Of a DNA stretch of 6,911 nt, positions 6,509 to 6,911 are shown piece by piece (positions within the stretch are counted from its first letter, which is position 1; every line of letters begins with the position of its first letter). The notes below the pieces were generated by a model. The model worked only from the letters and a program-made list of their open reading frames with translations, searched no databases and was not told the origin of the DNA. This stretch comes from JBARCX01 sp049794535 (GTDB lineage Bacteria > Pseudomonadota > Gammaproteobacteria > Xanthomonadales > Rhodanobacteraceae): NCBI GenBank assembly GCA_049794535.1, contig JBARCX010000370.1, positions 1 through 6,911 of the forward strand, written 5' to 3'. Position numbers and translations under genes: made by a program.

Positions 6509-6911
6509 ACTCGTTAGCGACGCCGTGAATCGGCCTGATCGTGCTCCAACTCTTGCAGCTAGGGCATTGCCAATGATGTGCCTTGGCCCCAAAACCGCAG
6601 CGGCTGCAACGATACATAGCCTGCCCTTCCAGCAGCTTACGCGTGAGGTCACGCAGGATGAGGAAGTTCTCGCGCGCCTCACCCTCGATTTTATCCATCG
6701 TCGCGTCGATCAGCGCCATCAATCCACGTACCGAAGGACGCTGGCGTAACTGCGAGGTAAGAAATTGAATCGCAGGTTTTTCACCATCACGCTGCTGATA
6801 AAGATGTGTCAGCGCTAGTACGGGCGAAATGCCGTGATAGCGGGCCAGGATGTCACGCAGAAAACCCTCTGCACGTTCCATCTGGCCAGAGTGCGCGTAG
6901 CTGTCCAGCAG
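6507..6911 (-). CDS. lapB: LPS assembly protein LapB, C-terminal 134 residues (5' part cut by window edge)
   Basis: LapB (YciM) is an inner-membrane-anchored TPR protein with its body in the cytoplasm. In E. coli it directs FtsH-mediated degradation of LpxC and so sets lipid A synthesis, and it helps coordinate LPS assembly. The complete protein is about 390 residues, so roughly the last third is present. Visible residues 1-70 are helical TPR-like repeats (SYAHSGQMERAEGFL, then PAIQFLTSQLRQRPS). A helix containing NFLILRDLTRKLL follows. The C-terminal rubredoxin-like metal-binding domain contains YRCSRCGFGA (100-109) and WQCPSCKSW (114-122). Its four ligand cysteines are Cys102, 105, 116 and 119 of the visible part, all intact. 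In the LapB family this domain packs on the TPRs and is needed for function. The stop is TGA 6509-6507. It is the first visible gene of an operon whose promoter lies off the right side. The identity is secure from the TPR-plus-rubredoxin ending and the LPS neighbourhood. Confidence 0.93.
   Translation of the reverse strand: MLDSYAHSGQMERAEGFLRDILARYHGISPVLALTHLYQQRDGEKPAIQFLTSQLRQRPSVRGLMALIDATMDKIEGEARENFLILRDLTRKLLEGQAMYRCSRCGFGAKAHHWQCPSCKSWSTIRPIHGVANE

Noticed and set aside
6500..6682. Upstream extension of the WbpL-like protein to an ATG at 6682
   Set aside because: The added 61 residues are the out-of-frame reading of lapB, including its rubredoxin region. A good ribosome site precedes ATG 6499 and the first membrane helix starts right after it.

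Overview
The window reads as the chromosome of a Gram-negative gammaproteobacterium, most likely Xanthomonadales (Lysobacterales) and perhaps Rhodanobacteraceae such as Dyella or Rhodanobacter. This rests on the moderately high GC content by eye, the LPS/envelope gene content, and the style of the proteins: a LapB with a rubredoxin-like tail, a WbpL/WbpM-like pair, and a very large non-lipoprotein alpha-2-macroglobulin. The genus assignment is inference. All five genes lie on the minus strand, so transcription runs from high to low coordinates. No plus-strand gene is supported, and I see no tRNA, rRNA, CRISPR array, insertion sequence or attachment site.

Right part (6911 to 2711): a tightly packed four-gene operon. 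It begins off the right edge with lapB, of which only the C-terminal 134 residues are visible, ending in two zinc-knuckle-like Cys pairs. After 7 nt comes a 344-residue polyprenyl-phosphate sugar-1-phosphate transferase of the MraY/WecA/WbpL family. This overlaps by 14 bp a 632-residue WbpM/CapD-type membrane-anchored nucleotide-sugar 4,6-dehydratase, which overlaps by 4 bp (GTGA) galU, encoding UTP-glucose-1-phosphate uridylyltransferase.

Middle (2710 to 2488): a 223-bp gap, the only substantial intergenic region. It holds a perfect 14-bp inverted repeat with a 4-nt loop, which also overlaps a TTGACA hexamer on the minus strand. This is probably the operon terminator and/or part of the control region of the next gene.

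Left part (2487 to 1): an uninterrupted 829-codon minus-strand reading frame with no stop before the window edge. It is the N-terminal part of a bacterial alpha-2-macroglobulin family protein with an N-terminal membrane anchor, an Ig-like domain, a macroglobulin domain, an MG2 domain and two acidic low-complexity inserts.

Together the genes serve the cell envelope. LapB ties lipid A synthesis (LpxC turnover) to LPS assembly. The GT4 enzyme would load the first sugar of O-antigen or another surface glycan onto undecaprenyl phosphate. The dehydratase starts synthesis of a modified amino sugar, possibly that same first sugar. GalU supplies UDP-glucose. The macroglobulin is a presumed periplasmic protease trap. 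I see no clearly novel system; the most unusual items are the macroglobulin N-terminus and acidic inserts, the intergenic dyad, and the way lapB is wired to the glycan-initiation genes.
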